Source: Filimonas lacunae
Lineage (GTDB): Bacteria; Bacteroidota; Bacteroidia; Chitinophagales; Chitinophagaceae
Reading direction: 5' to 3'
Assembly: GCF_002355595.1 (NCBI RefSeq)
Contig: NZ_AP017422.1
Span: 6,762,823-6,826,822 of the forward strand
DNA length: 64,000 bases
Made by a program: the position numbers and the translations under genes. A model generated the notes under the pieces. The model worked only from the letters and a program-made list of their open reading frames with translations. It made no database searches and was not told the origin of the DNA. Numbering within the stretch: position 1 is the stretch's first letter; each line of letters opens with the position of its first letter. Positions 44,611 to 54,211 of this stretch are shown here, in pieces.

Positions 44611-47600
44611 ACTAATGCCTCACTATACTGCTTAACAGGTAATAATAACATAAAGGTAGCGCCTTCGCCCTCCTTACTATGGGCAGAGATGAGTCCGCCA
44701 TGCTTATCAATAATCTTTTTGGTTATGGCAAGACCTATGCCACTTCCTTCAAACTTGTCTTTTGAATGCAGTCGCTGAAATAAGGTAAAGATGCTGTTTT
44801 TAAACTGATCATCAAACCCTATTCCATTATCGCTTATGGTAATAATGCAATATTCACCATCTGTAGCAGGTTCACTATCAAATGATTTATCCCGCACCAG
44901 CTTATTTTCTATCCTAATAACAGGCTGTACATCAGGTCTTATAAACTTCAATGAATTGCTTATCAGGTTTTGAAACACCTGCCTTACCTGCCCGGGTATC
45001 ACCTCTATTACCGGCATCCTGCTTACATGAATACTGGCTTTCTTTTCAGAAATCGGAATTTCCAGGTCGTCCAGTATATCTTCTACAACAACGTTTAAGT
45101 CGGTAGGTTCAAACGAATAATTATTGGCTGATAAACGGGAGAAGTTCAACACATCCGTAATCAGGCTACGCATACGGTTAGAGGCGTTCAATATCCTGCT
45201 CAGGTAGCTTTGCGCTCCCTCATCCAAATGTTCCGAATACTTATCCTTGATCATTTTACTGAACATATGAATTTTGCGCAATGGCTCCTGTAAATCGTGC
45301 GAAGCCACAGAAGCAAATTGCTGCAAATCATTGTTACTCGCTTCCAGCTCTCCGTTTATCGTTTTCAACTCAGCAGTACGTTGCGCCACTTTCATTTCCA
45401 GCACTTCGTTCACCACCTTTTGCTCATGAATATCCGTATTGATAATCAACCAGTCAATAATGTTCCCATGGTCATCTTTACGCACCCTTGCCTGCAAAAG
45501 ATTCCAATGATACGCCCCATCAGCACGCATTAACCGCACCTCCATCTGAAAGCCTGTTTTTGAATCAGTGGCCTGTTCCCAGGTTTTGTTCAGCAACACC
45601 AGGTCTTCCGGATGCAGGCTTTGCTGCCATTTGCCCCTTACTGCTTCTGATGCTTTTATACCCGTATATATTTCAAACTGATTGTTTACAAAATCCACCT
45701 GCCTGTCTACCCCTGCCATCCATATTGCCAGTGGCACTGATTCTGTTAAAAATTTACGTTGTGCAATGTTGCTGGCCACTTCACGTTCGGCATTCTTTAA
45801 AGCAGTAACATCTACCATAGAACCCAGCATACGGTAAGGCGTATTAAACTCATCATGTAATACATAGGCCCTGTCCAGTATAAAGGCATAGGAACCATCC
45901 GACTTCAGGAAACGGTATTCGGCTGTCCATTGGCTTTGATGGCTGTTGATAACAGCATAAATACTCTTTTGCACTTTATCACGCTCATCCGGGTGAATTT
46001 TACTTAACCAGAATTCGCGATCGTAATTACTACGCTCGTAACCGAACATATTAAAGAAAGGATCATTCCACCAAACCGTATTATTTACAAAATCCCAATC
46101 CCAGATAGCATCGTTAGTTGCCTGTGATACCAGCCTGAAACGCTCTTCGCTTTTAGACAGCTCGCGTGTTCTTTCACCCACCATCTGCTCTAGCTGTGTG
46201 TTCAGCACTTTCAGGTTTTCTTTAACCGAAATAAGCTCGTTAAAGTTTTTACGCAGTTTTTGCTCGGCAGTTTTTTTAGCAGTAACATCGGTGTAAGTAG
46301 CCACAAAGCCATCTTTCATTTTCACCGCAGTAAGCTCATACCACCTATTCCCTTCTTCCACAAAAATGTCTTCATTCAGCAATACATCCTGCTGTACCAC
46401 TTTCAGGTACTTATCAAACAACTGCCCTTGCACAAACAAGCCTCCTTCTTTTTTAAGCGACTTACCCAAAAAGGTTTCCTGATCGCGCTGTAAAAAGCGG
46501 GCAGTTGTTTGATTGGCTGTTTGAAAAGTGAAATCAATGATATGATGATCGGCATCGCGCACCGGTCTAAACGCTACTATAGCACTGTGACTGGTATTAA
46601 AAATGCCCCTGATGATGTTATTTAAATCAGTAATAGCGGTAATATCCACAAAGGCAATTACAATACCGCCTTTTACCCGGTCTTGCTTCAGATAAGGCAG
46701 AATACGAATAAGCAGGTTTTTACCATTCAGCAACTGTACTTCTTTCTCCAGCATAACGCCGGTTTTCAATACAGTATAAATGTCATCTGCCAGGTTTTCG
46801 TAACGTATGTTGGTAGAGATATGACTGATAGGGCGGCCAATATCCGTTTCAATGAAGTTGATCATTTTCACGGAAGCCGGGTTAAACTTACGGATACGTA
46901 ACTCTTCATCCAGAAACACCTGTCCGATATCCGAACTGCGGAAGTAGTTGGTGAGGTCGTCATTCAACTCTATCAGTTCTTTTATTTTCAATTGATGCTC
47001 TGTATTAAGCGTATGCAACTCTTCGTTTAACGATTGCAACTCTTCATTACTACTTTGCAGCTCTTCGTTTGCCGACAACAGCTCTTCGTTACTACTCTGC
47101 AATTCTTCATTCGTAGTTTCCAGACCTTCCACCGCCATTTGCAGGCTATGCTTTGTTTCCTGTAATTCGGCCTCCAGCTCAGCCACATATTCCTGTTCTT
47201 TCCATTCTACCTCGGGCACCACATGCGCTTTACCTGTGGCCAGCTGGGCATCATCTACCAGGGCGTCGCCAAGTATTACCAGTGTATGCAGCTTGCCGGC
47301 CACTACAGCAGGCGGCTTTACAATTAAACTGGCAGCATGCCACTGATCTTTTTTACGATAACGTATGTGTTTTAAAACAACCTTCTGCTCGGTTTTCCAC
47401 GAATTTTTAATAGCGCCGCCTAATACAATAGACAAGTCCTGCGGCAGCATTTTAAGCAGGTTTAATTTCAGATTCTTTTTAGGCAAGGATAAAAACTGCT
47501 CATAACTACCCCACGACTCCCGTATCTCGCATTGCTGATCTATATAAAAAGCGGCGTATCCTAAATCTTCTGACAAGGCTTGCTGAAAATCATCTTCCAG

Positions 47601-49121
47601 CCTGTTCTTGTTCTTTTGTGCACCGCGGCCATCTTCTTTATTTCTTTGAGCCTGCTTTACGCCACCATCCAACGAGTAAGCAAACAAGCCGGACGAATGC
47701 TTTACACTACCCACACGCTGAAATATTTTCCACTTCCCGCTTATTTCATGCAGGGCATCTTTTACAGACGTGGGCGTTTCGCTACTACCTAAAAACAAAA
47801 TACCATCCTGCTGCAAGCCAAATACCAGCACCGATAACACTTTTTGCTGCAGCACCGGGCTCATGTAAATAAGCATGTTACGGCAACTTACCAGGTCGTT
47901 TTTTATAAAAGGTGGATCTTTAATAATGTTGTGCCGGGCAAACACAATCTGCTTACGTATGCGCGGTATAATGGTATACCCCGTAGCATCTTTGACAAAA
48001 TAAGTATCCAGCAAATTGCGGGGTATACTTTTTTCAATAGCAAAAGGATAATGCCCACGTGAAGCCACCTCAATGCTTCCATCATCAATATCGGTGGCAA
48101 ATATTTTCACTTCATTGCGCATCTGCAGCTTTTCCAGGCACACATCAAACAAAATGGCCATGGAATAAGCTTCTTCACCTGAACTGCATGCCGATACCCA
48201 TACTTTAATAATCTCGCCCGCTTCTTTACGCTTCAGGATGGCCGGGATAACACTATCCTGCAATAACTCAAAAGCCGGTTCATCCCGGAAAAAGCGGGTA
48301 ACGCCTATTAAAAAATCCTTCCCCAGACGAATACACTCTTCAGGGTGCGCACGCAGGTAATCGACATAAGCCCCCAACTCCCGAATATCATAATGAGCCA
48401 TGCGGCGCGAAATGCGCCTGATAATGGTGGGAGTTTTATAGTAATGAAAATCAAAGCCCCCGGTTTGATGAATGAGGGTAAATACCTCTTCCAGCAACCC
48501 ATCGTTTTCGTGTGAGCTTTCTGGTATAAAAAGTGGCCTGTGATGAATAAAACTAAACAACTCATCAGGCATATCCGAGGGCGGCAATACGTAGTCGGCA
48601 TTACCCGAAGCAATAGCGCTGTTAGGCATTCCATCAAACTTGGCCGTAGCCGGGTCCTGCACCATTACTATGCCGCCTTTCTCTTTAATAATCTCTATTC
48701 CTTTGGTGCCATCTGTTCCGGTACCCGATAAAATGATAGCAATCGCATTTTCCTGTTTTTCTTCTGCCAGTGTAGACAGGAAAATATCAATGGCCGTGTT
48801 GGGCACCAAATCCACCTTCTTATCAGCCAGCAACAACTTATTCCGCCTAATGGTCATCAGCTTCTTATTCGGAATCACATACACGCAATTCTTTTCAATG
48901 ACCCGTTCATGCTCCGCTTCAAACACTTTCATTTGTGTATGCCGCGAAACCAATTCTACCAATAAGCTTTTATGATCGGGAGATAAATGCTGTATGATAA
49001 CAAAGGAAAGGTTATTGGTTTCGGGCATATGGTCGAAGAATTCATGAATAGCCTCCAAACCACCGGCAGATGCACCAATAGCTATAATAAAATGATCACT
49101 TGTTTTCGCTTTCCTCTCCAC
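44607..49121 (-). CDS. CheB-CheR-PAS hybrid sensor histidine kinase
   Basis: A very large 1504-residue signalling protein beginning with GTG. The CheB methylesterase domain comes first, with Ser18 (IGASAGG), His45 (FVIIQHLSPDH) and Asp137 (LSGTGTDGTKG). A CheR methyltransferase (about 200-470, WVSACSSGEEAYSMAILF) follows. Next is a coiled coil made of repeated NEELQS heptads (about 650-740), then several PAS/PAC domains. The kinase has the phospho-accepting His1275 (SHDLQEPLRKIHMF), DNGIGFDD and GSGIGLAITKKI. It starts ten bases after the phytochrome gene and overlaps the receiver gene. It probably receives the light signal from the phytochrome. Confidence 0.94.
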   Translation of the reverse strand: MERKAKTSDHFIIAIGASAGGLEAIHEFFDHMPETNNLSFVIIQHLSPDHKSLLVELVSRHTQMKVFEAEHERVIEKNCVYVIPNKKLMTIRRNKLLLADKKVDLVPNTAIDIFLSTLAEEKQENAIAIILSGTGTDGTKGIEIIKEKGGIVMVQDPATAKFDGMPNSAIASGNADYVLPPSDMPDELFSFIHHRPLFIPESSHENDGLLEEVFTLIHQTGGFDFHYYKTPTIIRRISRRMAHYDIRELGAYVDYLRAHPEECIRLGKDFLIGVTRFFRDEPAFELLQDSVIPAILKRKEAGEIIKVWVSACSSGEEAYSMAILFDVCLEKLQMRNEVKIFATDIDDGSIEVASRGHYPFAIEKSIPRNLLDTYFVKDATGYTIIPRIRKQIVFARHNIIKDPPFIKNDLVSCRNMLIYMSPVLQQKVLSVLVFGLQQDGILFLGSSETPTSVKDALHEISGKWKIFQRVGSVKHSSGLFAYSLDGGVKQAQRNKEDGRGAQKNKNRLEDDFQQALSEDLGYAAFYIDQQCEIRESWGSYEQFLSLPKKNLKLNLLKMLPQDLSIVLGGAIKNSWKTEQKVVLKHIRYRKKDQWHAASLIVKPPAVVAGKLHTLVILGDALVDDAQLATGKAHVVPEVEWKEQEYVAELEAELQETKHSLQMAVEGLETTNEELQSSNEELLSANEELQSSNEELQSLNEELHTLNTEHQLKIKELIELNDDLTNYFRSSDIGQVFLDEELRIRKFNPASVKMINFIETDIGRPISHISTNIRYENLADDIYTVLKTGVMLEKEVQLLNGKNLLIRILPYLKQDRVKGGIVIAFVDITAITDLNNIIRGIFNTSHSAIVAFRPVRDADHHIIDFTFQTANQTTARFLQRDQETFLGKSLKKEGGLFVQGQLFDKYLKVVQQDVLLNEDIFVEEGNRWYELTAVKMKDGFVATYTDVTAKKTAEQKLRKNFNELISVKENLKVLNTQLEQMVGERTRELSKSEERFRLVSQATNDAIWDWDFVNNTVWWNDPFFNMFGYERSNYDREFWLSKIHPDERDKVQKSIYAVINSHQSQWTAEYRFLKSDGSYAFILDRAYVLHDEFNTPYRMLGSMVDVTALKNAEREVASNIAQRKFLTESVPLAIWMAGVDRQVDFVNNQFEIYTGIKASEAVRGKWQQSLHPEDLVLLNKTWEQATDSKTGFQMEVRLMRADGAYHWNLLQARVRKDDHGNIIDWLIINTDIHEQKVVNEVLEMKVAQRTAELKTINGELEASNNDLQQFASVASHDLQEPLRKIHMFSKMIKDKYSEHLDEGAQSYLSRILNASNRMRSLITDVLNFSRLSANNYSFEPTDLNVVVEDILDDLEIPISEKKASIHVSRMPVIEVIPGQVRQVFQNLISNSLKFIRPDVQPVIRIENKLVRDKSFDSEPATDGEYCIITISDNGIGFDDQFKNSIFTLFQRLHSKDKFEGSGIGLAITKKIIDKHGGLISAHSKEGEGATFMLLLPVKQYSEALV

Positions 49122-49131
49122 TAATTACTAT

Positions 49132-50652
49132 TTAATTACCACCATACCTGGTAGTGTATTCATAAATAAAACTGCGAATGCTTTCTGCCACCTGCACTTC
49201 TTCGTGCTTCCAGGGCAACGAAGTATTGCGCACTGTTTGCTTCCATAAACGGAAAGAATGCCGGGGATGATAGTTTTTAGCATCCGGCTCAAAGCGGATG
49301 GCATCGTCCGGATTACCTCCCCAGTTAATAGTACGTACCACCTCTGGCCTGAATACAACCAGATATTCTTCTTTCACATTATCCACCGGAATTACCAGTA
49401 CGCCACTGGCTATATTTGTATACTCAACAGCATGTTCATACACATCAGATAAATGATGGTGGTAAAACACCTGTTGCAACTTTTTAGCATTTAACCACAA
49501 CCCAAGGTCTTCCAGGTGTTCTTTATCAGGCACCTTGCCTTTAACCACAGCATGCCCCTCTTTCAAAAACACGGCCCCTTCGGCATTAAACAGGGACAGC
49601 AGATTATCCCCACTGTCTTCAAATCCTTTGACAATGCTTCCGGAAGTATAAATCTGTTCTACCAATTGCGTTCTGCGCTCGCTTATAGTCGCTGCCACAT
49701 TCATTTGCTCGCGGTTTTGCAGCGAGGCTATTTTTGCAGAGATCACATTCGACAACAACTCAAACACCGAACATTCCTGGTAGCTCATAGGCTTGGCCGT
49801 GCGGTGATGACAGGCTATTAAGCCCCACAAGCTTTCGTTGTGTATAATGCGGGTGCTCATAGAAGCCACCACCTGCATATTTTTCAAATACTCTACATGT
49901 ACCGCAGCCACTCCCCTGATATTACAATCTGATAAATCAACAAATGAATTGGTAAGCGGGTTGATAACCGGGTACAGCTTTACAGGAACATAATCGCGGT
50001 CGGGAATAAAACGATAAGGCGTTCTCAGGTACAATGCACGCGCCTGCTTAGGAATATCCGAAGCCGGAAAGGTAAAGCCCATATAGGACTCCATCCCTTC
50101 CTCCCGCTCTTCTGCCACTACAGTTCCGTTCCAGTTTTCATCAAAGTAGTAAATCATTACTTTATCAAAACCAGACAGTTTTTTCAATTCCCTGGCAGCT
50201 GTTGTACACACATCTTCTATGCTTCTGCATTGATCAATTGCCGCCATGGAATATTTTACATCCTGATATACATCTACAAAGGAGATGTCGCCGTCGCTCT
50301 TATGATCCAGCAATTCCAGTTCTACCAGCAGGTATTTCTCTTTGGAATGCACCAGAGCCAATAACTTACGGCCTTTAATAACCAGTGATACCGGAATTTT
50401 TTCCTGAATATTACCTTCCAGCTTTTTATTCAATATATCAATAGAAACTGCGTCCAGGAAATTATATAAAGGTTGCTGCAGCAACTGATCAACAGGCTGC
50501 TCAAATATTTCATCTGCATTTTCACTCGCCTGAACAATAGTCAGTGCTTGTTTATCCAGCACCAGCAATACTCCGTAAGGTTGCACCAGGTTAATGTAAT
50601 GGATAGGCAAACTGCCGCAAAACTCAGAATCGTAGTTTTTATCATTGCTCAT
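49132..50652 (-). CDS. Bacteriophytochrome photosensory module (PAS-GAF-PHY, no kinase)
   Basis: A 506-residue light sensor. The chromophore Cys is Cys12 in EFCGSLPIHYINLVQPYG, the biliverdin-attachment position of bacteriophytochromes. The GAF domain has PASDIP (196-201, Asp199) and conserved histidines (His251, His281). The PHY domain has the tongue motifs WGGNP and PRHSF. All expected photosensory elements are therefore present. The protein ends after the PHY domain, so it has no histidine kinase. The downstream CheB-CheR-kinase and receiver are the probable outputs. No heme oxygenase gene for biliverdin synthesis is in the window. Confidence 0.94.
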   Translation of the reverse strand: MSNDKNYDSEFCGSLPIHYINLVQPYGVLLVLDKQALTIVQASENADEIFEQPVDQLLQQPLYNFLDAVSIDILNKKLEGNIQEKIPVSLVIKGRKLLALVHSKEKYLLVELELLDHKSDGDISFVDVYQDVKYSMAAIDQCRSIEDVCTTAARELKKLSGFDKVMIYYFDENWNGTVVAEEREEGMESYMGFTFPASDIPKQARALYLRTPYRFIPDRDYVPVKLYPVINPLTNSFVDLSDCNIRGVAAVHVEYLKNMQVVASMSTRIIHNESLWGLIACHHRTAKPMSYQECSVFELLSNVISAKIASLQNREQMNVAATISERRTQLVEQIYTSGSIVKGFEDSGDNLLSLFNAEGAVFLKEGHAVVKGKVPDKEHLEDLGLWLNAKKLQQVFYHHHLSDVYEHAVEYTNIASGVLVIPVDNVKEEYLVVFRPEVVRTINWGGNPDDAIRFEPDAKNYHPRHSFRLWKQTVRNTSLPWKHEEVQVAESIRSFIYEYTTRYGGN

Positions 50653-51062
50653 ATTCCTCTATCCTATTTTTTAAAGGTGGTAAATAAAGTGCATTTTGCA
50701 TGCCAGTATTCCTCCTGTTCTATGGCGGAAAAAAGCATGCGTGCGACCATCTTTTCTGTGTCCGGTACTACCCGGCTATGCCGCCCGGAATACGACAGCC
50801 TTATAGTATATATCAGCTCGTTCATTAACATACAATCTGGTTGGTTTGGGAGATAGAATCAGGTTGTTTTTTGCTAGCGGGTATTGCTAAACTACATTGA
50901 TTGCCATGCAATAACAAATTTTACATAATCAATTTGTAAGACACCAGCCTCATTGCTCAAATGGGGTAATTTTCTCTACACCTAACCTGGCTACCACCCG
51001 CTTACCCCCGCTTCGCAGGTATAGCGGAATGCTTTTTTAAGGCATTCCTTTAAAACATCCTT
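50653..51062. other. Intergenic region between phytochrome operon and DUF892 gene
   Basis: This 410-base divergent region has no credible gene and no exact -7 box. TAATTTTC near 50969 is a seven-of-eight match reading toward DUF892. Just before the DUF892 start, GGAATGC at 51026-51032 pairs with GCATTCC at 51042-51048 in what would be the leader RNA. Confidence 0.4.
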
Positions 51063-51608
51063 ATGAAAACAACATCCCCATCTAAAAAGCCTGCATTAGA
51101 CAACAGCAAGCTCAATAACTTTTTTATAGACAGCTTACAGGACATTTATTATGCCGAGAAGCACCTGGCAGAAGCATTGGAAACACTGGAAGAAAAGGCC
51201 ACCACCGAAAGCCTGAAAGCTACTTTTGCCGAACACCGCGCCGTTACCAAAGGGCAAATTAACCGGTTGGAAAGAGTGTTTGAGCTAATGACAGAACAGC
51301 CTCAAACGAAAACCTGCCATGCTATTAAAGGCATTATCAAGGAAGCAGAAGCCATTATCAAAGAAACCGACAGTGATACTATTACCCGGGACGCAGCTCT
51401 TATTATGGCAGCCCAAAAGGCCGAACACTACGAAATTGCCACGTATGGAACACTGGTACATTTAGCAAGGGCCCTGGAACAAAATAAGGTAGCCGACCTG
51501 TTACAGGAAACACTGATGGAAGAAAAAGCAGCAGACACTGCCCTTTCTGATATAGCAGAAAGCTTTATAAATGAAATGGCTAGCGAAGAAGCAGAAGAAA
51601 ATGAATAA
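51063..51608 (+). CDS. DUF892 (YciE/YciF-like) ferritin-like protein
   Basis: A cytoplasmic helical protein of 181 residues. The DUF892 start FIDSLQDIYYAEKHLAEALE and later Glu/His pairs (AEHRAVTKGQINRLE; AAQKAEHYEIATYGTLV) resemble the di-iron four-helix fold of the YciE/YciF family. Members are stress-induced, often under general stress control. The exact function is unknown. It is transcribed alone. Confidence 0.92.
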   Translation: MKTTSPSKKPALDNSKLNNFFIDSLQDIYYAEKHLAEALETLEEKATTESLKATFAEHRAVTKGQINRLERVFELMTEQPQTKTCHAIKGIIKEAEAIIKETDSDTITRDAALIMAAQKAEHYEIATYGTLVHLARALEQNKVADLLQETLMEEKAADTALSDIAESFINEMASEEAEENE

Positions 51609-52031
51609 GCGTTAGTTTTTCGGCAGTAAAAACAACCAATTTTTCCCGTGTTCACGTAGTAATCAGGCAGTTAACAAACTCCTGATAAATAGGCAAGCTA
51701 AAAAAGTTGAAAAAATATTTACACATTATTAAAAATACAAATGTTTTCAAAAACACTTTATTTCCATTTTTTTCAAAAAGAAAAAACATTTACTCCATTC
51801 ATTTGTAGTAAATGGATTGAAAAAAAATGTTTTTAAAGCCAAAATGAAACATTAAATAATTTTTCATATGACATATTTTGCCCCATTTGTGAGCATATTG
51901 TTAATTACCGTTTTAGGTGTAGGAGGTTAGCGTTTAGGGTTGTAGCTTTGTGTAAGAAATTTAAAAATCAGCTATATTCTATATAGATAAAATATTCGAA
52001 GATTTTCTCATAAGCAGTTAGTTTTGGTTGC

Positions 52032-52053
52032 GGCCCCTGTTTCAACAGGGGCC
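52032..52053. terminator. Strong GC hairpin, possible terminator
   Basis: GGCCCCTGT at 52032-52040 pairs perfectly with ACAGGGGCC at 52045-52053 around a four-base loop. The following AATTTATTA is only a weak U-tract. It stands out in an AT-rich region and may mark the 3' end of a small transcript. Confidence 0.5.
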
Positions 52054-52178
52054 AATTTATTACAATAATATCAATCTACCAACCATTATTTAGTTTTAGC
52101 AGATATTTTTCCTCATTTCACCTACCCCCTATATTAAGGTAATCACCACCTTAAATACACACATTCAAATAGTTATAA

Positions 52179-52206
52179 TAAAAACCACCGCTTGGTTAAA
52201 CGGTGG
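52179..52206 (-). terminator. Probable terminator of the EamA/PhzF unit
   Basis: CCACCG at 52185-52190 pairs with CGGTGG at 52201-52206. On the minus strand a U-rich tail (TTTTATTAT) follows. It lies about 170 bases after the phzF-like stop. Confidence 0.55.
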
Positions 52207-52378
52207 CTAATAAATCTGCACAGAGTTGAATAAGGGAACGGATTGAGACTTTCTTCACATATAGCAGTGCAAAGAAAGAGTAGTACCTTATACCGGACAA
52301 TACCTATAAAAGGGTATTTCAATGTTCACTCATTAATAATTCCGGACTAGCCAGGAACAATACTGTAATCTACCAGCC

Positions 52379-53176
52379 CTATAGTAGCAAATGGCCTTTT
52401 ATAACCGTAACCGCCTGTCCGGCCATTAATACCCGGTCGCCAGCCAATTGCAGCTTTAACTCACCACCCCGCTTTGAACACTGGTAGGCATGAAACGCGT
52501 GTTTTTTCCATTGTGCAGCATAATAAGGCACAAGACCACAATGAGAAGAGCCCGTTACCGGATCTTCATTTATCCCATGGGAAGGCACAAAAGACCGGGA
52601 CACAAAATCGTAAGGCATGTTGCTGTTTCCAGGGCTTGTTACTACCACAGGATCGTAATGCTTCAATACCTGGAAATCAGGCTCAGCCGCCAGCACCTCT
52701 TCCGGCGAAGCTACCTCTACCAGGTAACGGTCTTTGGCAAACACACTGTTTACCGGTTTTACTCCTAATGCCTGCAAAGCCTTTTCCGGCAAAGCCACCT
52801 GGTTCGTTGTCAATACTGCGGGAAAGTTCAATTCTATCCAGTCGCCCTTTTTCTCCGCAGTCAATAACCCGCTGAGGGAATGAAACAACGCTTTCTTATC
52901 TGTAGCCAGCAAACCTTCTTCCCACAGCACATGCGCGGTGGCCAGCGTAGCATGGCCGCATAAATTAATTTCTACGGTTGGCGTAAACCAGCGCAGGCTA
53001 AAATCATCTGCCAAACGGCTTACAAAAGCAGTTTCCGCCAGGTTATTCTCCGCAGCAATGCTCTGCATCAGCTCTGCACTTATTTCTTCTTCCAGCACAC
53101 ATACCGCAGCCGGGTTGCCTTTAAAACGCTGATTGGTAAAAGCATCCACCTGCAGCATCATTATCTTCTTATTCAT
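52379..53176 (-). CDS. PhzF-family isomerase/epimerase
   Basis: A 265-residue cytoplasmic enzyme of the phenazine-biosynthesis-like family. The catalytic Glu is Glu48 in NNLAETAFVSRL. Other conserved parts are DAFTNQRFKGNPAAVCVL, EINLCGHATLATAHVLWEE and the C-terminal GINEDPVTGSSHCGLVPYYA. Members shift double bonds or racemise small hydroxy or amino acids; the substrate here is unknown. No phenazine genes are nearby, so phenazine synthesis is not implied. Its start overlaps the EamA transporter gene by eight bases. Confidence 0.92.
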   Translation of the reverse strand: MNKKIMMLQVDAFTNQRFKGNPAAVCVLEEEISAELMQSIAAENNLAETAFVSRLADDFSLRWFTPTVEINLCGHATLATAHVLWEEGLLATDKKALFHSLSGLLTAEKKGDWIELNFPAVLTTNQVALPEKALQALGVKPVNSVFAKDRYLVEVASPEEVLAAEPDFQVLKHYDPVVVTSPGNSNMPYDFVSRSFVPSHGINEDPVTGSSHCGLVPYYAAQWKKHAFHAYQCSKRGGELKLQLAGDRVLMAGQAVTVIKGHLLL

Positions 53177-54113
53177 ACGATGGTTGTTTTATAGTGTAAT
53201 CGGAAGGGGACTTAACGGCGGTCGGCTGCCTGTATCCTGCATTTACGAGGAATACGCCGGAAAGAGTTAATACAAAAGCTATCAACGTGAAATAAGTAAT
53301 AGGCTCGTGCAATACAATATAACCGAGCAATATGGCTACCAGCGGATTGATATACGCGTATAAGGTAACCACACCTATGGGAAGCTTAGACAATGCATAA
53401 TGAAAGCATACAAAGGCAGTAATGGAGCCAAACACGATTAAATAGCTGATAGCAGCCACGCTTTGCAAAGGCACATGATGTATGGCACTCCAGTTTTCGG
53501 TAACACTGCTCAATAACAGCAACCCCGCGCCACCTGCTACCAGTTGCATGGCCACATTCAAATACACATTCGCAGAAGGTTGCTGCCTTCGTTTGGAATA
53601 AAAGGAACCCAATGCCCAGAACAGGCACGACACCAGGCAAATGATAATACCACCCACATACCTGCTATCGCCCAGGTAGGCCAGGTTATCGCGAAAAATA
53701 ACCAGCAAGCCACTAATACCCAGCAGCAAGCCCAGCACAATTTTATAATTCAGTTTGTCTTCCTTGCGGTTGAATAAATTAATCACTACTATATACACCG
53801 GCATCATAGCACAAATGAGTGCGGCCAGCCCACTGGGAATATATTGTACTGCCCAGCCTACAATACCATTACCCAACATTACCATAAAAATGCCCGGCAA
53901 TATCTGCTGTGCAAATGCCTTCCAGCCTGGCCATTTACTTCCTTTTAATAAGCAAAAACCGCCTAATAACAGGCCCGCCACAAAATGCCGGGTACCCATA
54001 AATAATAAGGGCGGAAAGCCTTTTACGCCCATTTTGGCGGTTAAAAAGGTGGTACCCCAGATAATGCATATTGCCAGCAAAGCCAGGTAAGCTTTTCTGT
54101 GTTCTCCTTTCAT
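53169..54113 (-). CDS. EamA/DMT-family transporter
   Basis: A 314-residue inner-membrane protein with about ten helices in two EamA repeats: LLAICIIWGTTFLTAKMGVK in the first, LGSFYSKRRQQPSANVYLN starting the second. Family members export amino acids or metabolites. It is divergent from a MocR regulator across about 100 bases and overlaps the phzF-like gene, so all three probably deal with one amino-acid- or amine-like compound. The substrate is unknown. Confidence 0.92.
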   Translation of the reverse strand: MKGEHRKAYLALLAICIIWGTTFLTAKMGVKGFPPLLFMGTRHFVAGLLLGGFCLLKGSKWPGWKAFAQQILPGIFMVMLGNGIVGWAVQYIPSGLAALICAMMPVYIVVINLFNRKEDKLNYKIVLGLLLGISGLLVIFRDNLAYLGDSRYVGGIIICLVSCLFWALGSFYSKRRQQPSANVYLNVAMQLVAGGAGLLLLSSVTENWSAIHHVPLQSVAAISYLIVFGSITAFVCFHYALSKLPIGVVTLYAYINPLVAILLGYIVLHEPITYFTLIAFVLTLSGVFLVNAGYRQPTAVKSPSDYTIKQPSYE

Positions 54114-54211
54114 ATCATACTGGATTTACATAAACAATAACCAAAATAAAAGATTATTTACAGGCAAAAACAGATGCAGATTTGTTATTTTAGAGCATAA
54201 CAGATTTTACA

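Larger units (their letters stand above)
51609..52378. other. Long AT-rich intergenic region, no confirmed gene
   Basis: About 770 bases contain no standard-length gene. Notable contents are an 8-bp inverted repeat CATTTACT/AGTAAATG (51787-51794 and 51807-51814) flanked by AAAAACATTT- and AAATGTTTTT-like runs, a 20-codon hydrophobic frame at 51868-51930, and the hairpins at 52032-52053 and 52185-52206. The region could encode a small RNA or peptide. Confidence 0.45.

Noticed and set aside
46950-47150. Apparent tandem repeat DNA in the large kinase gene
   Set aside because: It encodes the NEELQS coiled-coil heptads common in CheB-CheR-PAS kinases, so no mobile repeat or CRISPR is implied.
52299-52318. 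AATACC/GGTATT dyad resembling the 62469 element
   Set aside because: The arms are short and the sequence match to the other elements is weak; it is likely chance.
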